Shown: piece after piece, positions 40,580 to 40,655 of the stretch
Position numbering within the stretch: the stretch's first letter is position 1
Layout: every line of letters starts with the position of its first letter
Source of the DNA: Prevotella sp. UBA3294
Lineage (GTDB): Bacteria; Bacteroidota; Bacteroidia; Bacteroidales; Bacteroidaceae
Length of the DNA: 40,655 bases
NCBI GenBank assembly: GCA_002361535.1
Contig: DETG01000060.1
Location: 1-40,655, forward strand
Direction: 5' to 3'
Notes under the pieces: model-generated
What the model saw: the letters and a program-made list of their open reading frames with translations, nothing else
What the model was told of the DNA's origin: nothing
The model's database searches: none
Translations under genes and position numbers: made by a program

Positions 40580-40655
40580 ATGCTGACAATCAAAGCAATG
40601 GTAAAGAAAGACGGTTTACGTGTTGACCGCAAGTACAACGTAAAGCTATGTTTTA
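40580..40655 (+). CDS. Start of a probable tyrosine recombinase/integrase (cut by window edge)
   Basis: Only 25 codons are in the window, beginning MLTIKAMVKKDGLRVDRKY. An in-frame TAA lies three codons upstream, fixing this as the first ATG. The pattern (short basic N-terminus, K-x-x-x-x-YNVKL) resembles the arm-binding start of Bacteroidetes phage- and ICE-type integrases. The position 143 bases past a tRNA 3' end supports this. The call is tentative because no catalytic residues are visible. Confidence 0.5.
   Translation, partial: MLTIKAMVKKDGLRVDRKYNVKLCF

Overview
The window looks like chromosome of a Bacteroidales species, most likely in or near Prevotella. Gene content points there: NusB with a long N-terminal extension, L25/Ctc beside peptidyl-tRNA hydrolase, a CoaE/DUF5606 neighbourhood, a DUF4450-type hydrolase, a BspA-like LRR_5 protein, and a membrane sensor combining TPRs with an AraC domain. 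So do the promoters: most upstream regions carry the Bacteroidetes -7 box TAnnTTTG, often with TTG/TTTG 19-20 bases upstream, and Shine-Dalgarno sequences are mostly absent.

Layout. 1-394 is gene-free and holds a 22-bp repeat array. 395-2641 (minus) is rplY-pth-S4 protein-purN. 2869-6317 (plus) is nusB-yajC-ybbR-coaE, with coaE fused in frame to DUF5606. 6591-8865 holds a TPR/AraC sensor-regulator divergent from an hsp20 gene. 9038-9376 is an array of promoter-bearing repeats feeding a Ca2+/Na+ antiporter and queF; a convergent lipoprotein follows. 11752-19272 (plus) has a carboxyltransferase (OadA/PycB-like), an HD protein, a tandem esterase and LptD. 19269-22766 (minus) is pepT plus a CPA2 antiporter. 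23044-28377 has a LolA-like gene facing a tolC-macA-ATPase-permease operon (minus). 28637-34737 has a large DUF4450 hydrolase, pdxK and the LRR protein. 34738-35545 is a long non-coding stretch built largely of repeats. 35546-40125 has an RluA-family synthase, a LUD protein, a rhodanese/metallo-beta-lactamase lipoprotein and an SDR. The window ends with tRNA-Arg(CCG) followed by the start of a probable tyrosine recombinase, which may be the edge of an integrated element.

The most unusual content is repeat DNA. (1) Three arrays with an exact 22-bp period (79-166, 34853-34951, 35247-35356); the first two are inverted relative to each other and share a boundary sequence. (2) Seven-bp periodic tracts of different sequence (GATGAAA-, AATTGTC-, RTTCAAA- and GGAGTGW-type) that make up whole intergenic spacers in two operons and also enter coding sequence. 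(3) Three palindromic elements of about 120 bp with heptamer arms, inserted in frame and in the same reading frame into one rluA-type gene. (4) A dispersed family of about 70-81 bp, each with an AT-rich palindrome and ending in a complete promoter, upstream of the antiporter, pepT, the LolA-like gene, pdxK and tRNA-Arg. Several of these promoters lie so close to the ATG that the mRNA should be leaderless or nearly so.

All functional calls rest on reading motifs by eye; no database search was possible.
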